Assembly: GCA_003647275.1 (NCBI GenBank)
Contig: QMMN01000027.1
Coordinates: forward strand, 1 to 33,025
Direction: 5' to 3'
Length of the DNA stretch: 33,025 nt
Source of the DNA: Deltaproteobacteria bacterium
Lineage (GTDB): Bacteria; Desulfobacterota; Desulfobacteria; Desulfobacterales; C00003060
Part shown: in pieces, positions 31,645 through 33,025 of the stretch
Numbering within the stretch: position 1 is the stretch's first letter
How the letters are laid out: each line of letters opens with the position of its first letter
Notes under the pieces: model-generated
What the model was told of the DNA's origin: nothing
Seen by the model: only the letters and a program-made list of their open reading frames with translations
Databases searched by the model: none
Program-made: the position numbers and the translations under genes

Positions 31645-32634
31645 ATGAAAGACATCTTGGTTGTGGGTGGCGCCGGATATATTGGTTCACATATGGCCAA
31701 GTGCCTTTTCAGGAAGGGTTACAGGCCGATCGTTCTTGACAACCTTGTTTGTGGCCACCATGGGGCGGTAAAGTATGGGCCTTTTTTCCAGGGTTCCATA
31801 AATGATGCCAGCCTGCTTCATAAAATATTTTCAGACTATGCCATCTCAGCCGTCATGCACTTTGCTGCCTTCTGTTATGTCGGGGAATCGGTCAAGGAAC
31901 CGGCCAAATACTACCAGAATAATGTGGCCAACACCCTGGCCCTCCTTGAGGTCATGGTTGAAAGGAATATCGGCCGCTTCATATTTTCATCTTCTTGTGC
32001 GATTTACGGGGAGCCGGTTGAAATCCCTATAGCCGAGGACCACCCTCAAGAACCGATCAATCCGTACGGCAGGACCAAAGTCATGGTTGAACAGATACTG
32101 GACGATTTCAGGAAGGCCTATGGGGTGGAATCGGTTTGTCTCCGGTATTTTAATGCGGCTGGCGCAGACCCTGATGGTGAGTTGGGAGAAGATCACGATC
32201 CAGAAACACATCTTATCCCGCTGGTTCTTAAGGCTGCCCTTGGTCAGCGGCCCCTGATAGAGATCTTCGGGGATGACTATCCAACCCCGGACGGCACATG
32301 TATCCGGGATTACATTCACATCAATGACTTAGCTCAAGCCCACCTACTTGCCTTAGAGCGGTTGTTTGCAGGCTCGCCGGGCGGACAATACAATCTCGGA
32401 AATGGTGAGGGTTATTCGGTGAAACAGGTCATTGAAATCGCCCGGCGTGTAACCGGCAAAGAGATTCCAGCAAGAGTTGTGGCAAGGCGCCCTGGCGACC
32501 CCGCCGTCCTTATCAGTTCGAGTCAAAAAGCCATGAAGGATCTGGGCTGGCGGCCGGAATTTCCTGACCTTGAGACGATTGTAGAAACTGCCTGGACCTG
32601 GCACAAAAACAATCCTAATGGCTATAATACGTGA
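31645..32634 (+). CDS. galE: UDP-glucose 4-epimerase
   Basis: This 329-residue extended SDR enzyme has the NAD-binding GGAGYIGSH (residues 8-16), MHFAAFCYVGESV, FSSSCAIYGEP, catalytic Tyr141 and Lys145 in NPYGRTK, RYFNAAGADPDGELGEDHDPETHLIP, FGDDYPTPDGTCIRDYIHI and YNLGNGEGYS. It interconverts UDP-glucose and UDP-galactose, feeding surface polysaccharides. In most GalE proteins SSSATVYG stands where this has SSSCAIYG. It follows recD2 closely and precedes cysC; together with cysC this may begin a polysaccharide-related cluster continuing past the window. Confidence 0.93.
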   Translation: MKDILVVGGAGYIGSHMAKCLFRKGYRPIVLDNLVCGHHGAVKYGPFFQGSINDASLLHKIFSDYAISAVMHFAAFCYVGESVKEPAKYYQNNVANTLALLEVMVERNIGRFIFSSSCAIYGEPVEIPIAEDHPQEPINPYGRTKVMVEQILDDFRKAYGVESVCLRYFNAAGADPDGELGEDHDPETHLIPLVLKAALGQRPLIEIFGDDYPTPDGTCIRDYIHINDLAQAHLLALERLFAGSPGGQYNLGNGEGYSVKQVIEIARRVTGKEIPARVVARRPGDPAVLISSSQKAMKDLGWRPEFPDLETIVETAWTWHKNNPNGYNT

Positions 32635-32642
32635 AAGTGAAA

Positions 32643-32717
32643 TTGCGTTAGACACAACAGACACGAAAGACACAATGAGCTCGACAAACACAACGAGCCC
32701 AATAAATACAATCTAAC
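32643..32717. repeat. Degenerate GACACAA-type repeat between galE and cysC
   Basis: The gap holds repeated 9-10 nt units of the type GACACAACA, GACACGAAA, GACACAATG, then degenerate ACAAACACAACGAG and AATAAATACAA. It is flanked by inverted GCGTTAGA (32645-32652) and TCTAACG (32712-32718). The build (short phased degenerate units, inverted ends) is like the element at 9111-9240 but with different sequence. It is not CRISPR. Confidence 0.4.
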
Positions 32718-32730
32718 GGAGACCTGTAAA

Positions 32731-33025
32731 GTGGAAAAAATAGCACAAAATAACCATATCACCTGGTTCGACGGCTACGTCTCTTGCAAGGATCGAGAAA
32801 GGCTGCATGGCCACAGGGGAGCGGTCATTTGGTTTACAGGCCTTTCGGCCTCCGGCAAATCAACCATTGCCCACTTGGTTGAAAAAGAGCTGCATAGCCG
32901 GGGTTGCTCCACCTATGTACTTGACGGGGACAATGTTCGGCACGGCCTTTGCTCAGATCTATCATTTCGGCCTGAAGACAGAGCTGAAAACATCCGCCGA
33001 ATTGGCGAGATGATCAAACTGTTCG
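32731..33025 (+). CDS. cysC: Adenylylsulfate kinase CysC (5' part, cut by window end)
   Basis: This begins at GTG 32731 with GGAG 9 nt upstream; 98 codons are visible. It shows [21 protein letters not shown], then the P-loop [33 protein letters not shown] and [12 protein letters not shown], all hallmarks of APS kinase, which phosphorylates adenylylsulfate to PAPS. In sulfate reducers APS normally goes to AprAB, so an APS kinase beside galE suggests PAPS for sulfation of polysaccharides or other acceptors; this is inference. The N terminus shows no fused sulfurylase domain. The remaining ~100 residues lie outside. Confidence 0.93.
   Translation, partial: MEKIAQNNHITWFDGYVSCKDRERLHGHRGAVIWFTGLSASGKSTIAHLVEKELHSRGCSTYVLDGDNVRHGLCSDLSFRPEDRAENIRRIGEMIKLF

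Overview
The window looks like a chromosomal segment of a Gram-negative anaerobe, most likely one of the Desulfobacterota (former Deltaproteobacteria). The reasons are a complete Tol-Pal envelope operon, a selenium operon whose SelD is itself a selenoprotein, a Mut7-C RNase, an orphan GlcF/HdrD-like iron-sulfur protein, and degenerate 9-11 nt repeat arrays in gaps. No rRNA, tRNA, CRISPR array or transposase was seen. The taxonomic call is inference from gene content; no similarity search was possible.

Layout. (1) 1-8125, plus strand: an AT-rich RelA/SpoT-domain protein, then a compact five-gene carbohydrate cluster. The cluster holds a bimodular GT4 glycosyltransferase, a second GT4, a GH130 enzyme, a GT4 fused to a phosphomannose-isomerase-type cupin, and a second GH130. 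None of these proteins shows a signal peptide or membrane segment, and there is no transporter. I read it as a candidate cytosolic system that builds and phosphorolytically recycles a mannose-containing glycan. (2) 8094-16923, minus strand: transcription runs tolQ-tolR-tolA-tolB-pal-cpoB, then ruvC-ruvA-ruvB, then a SAM hydroxide adenosyltransferase. A 520-bp gap after ruvB holds a possible start-less small ORF and two mutually inverted repeat arrays. (3) 17175-21624, plus strand: HD phosphohydrolase, holB, PSP1/RicT-type protein, metG.

(4) 21929-25801, plus strand: selenium operon yedE-yedF-DUF3343-(NnrD-like kinase-fold protein)-selD. Simple ORF calling truncates selD. An in-frame TGA at 24782-24784 falls exactly at catalytic residue 17 and is followed by a SECIS-like hairpin, so the true gene is 24734-25801. 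(5) 25802-29212: a small His-patterned protein facing selD, a GlcF-like iron-sulfur protein, a small Cys-rich protein, an inositol-monophosphatase-family enzyme and a Mut7-C RNase. (6) 29449-33025, plus strand: recD2-type helicase, galE, and the 5' part of cysC, cut by the window edge.

Most interesting: the GT4/GH130/PMI-fusion locus (candidate mannogen-like glycan cycle), the selenoprotein SelD with its operon partners of unproven function, and several inverted repeats and hairpins between genes.
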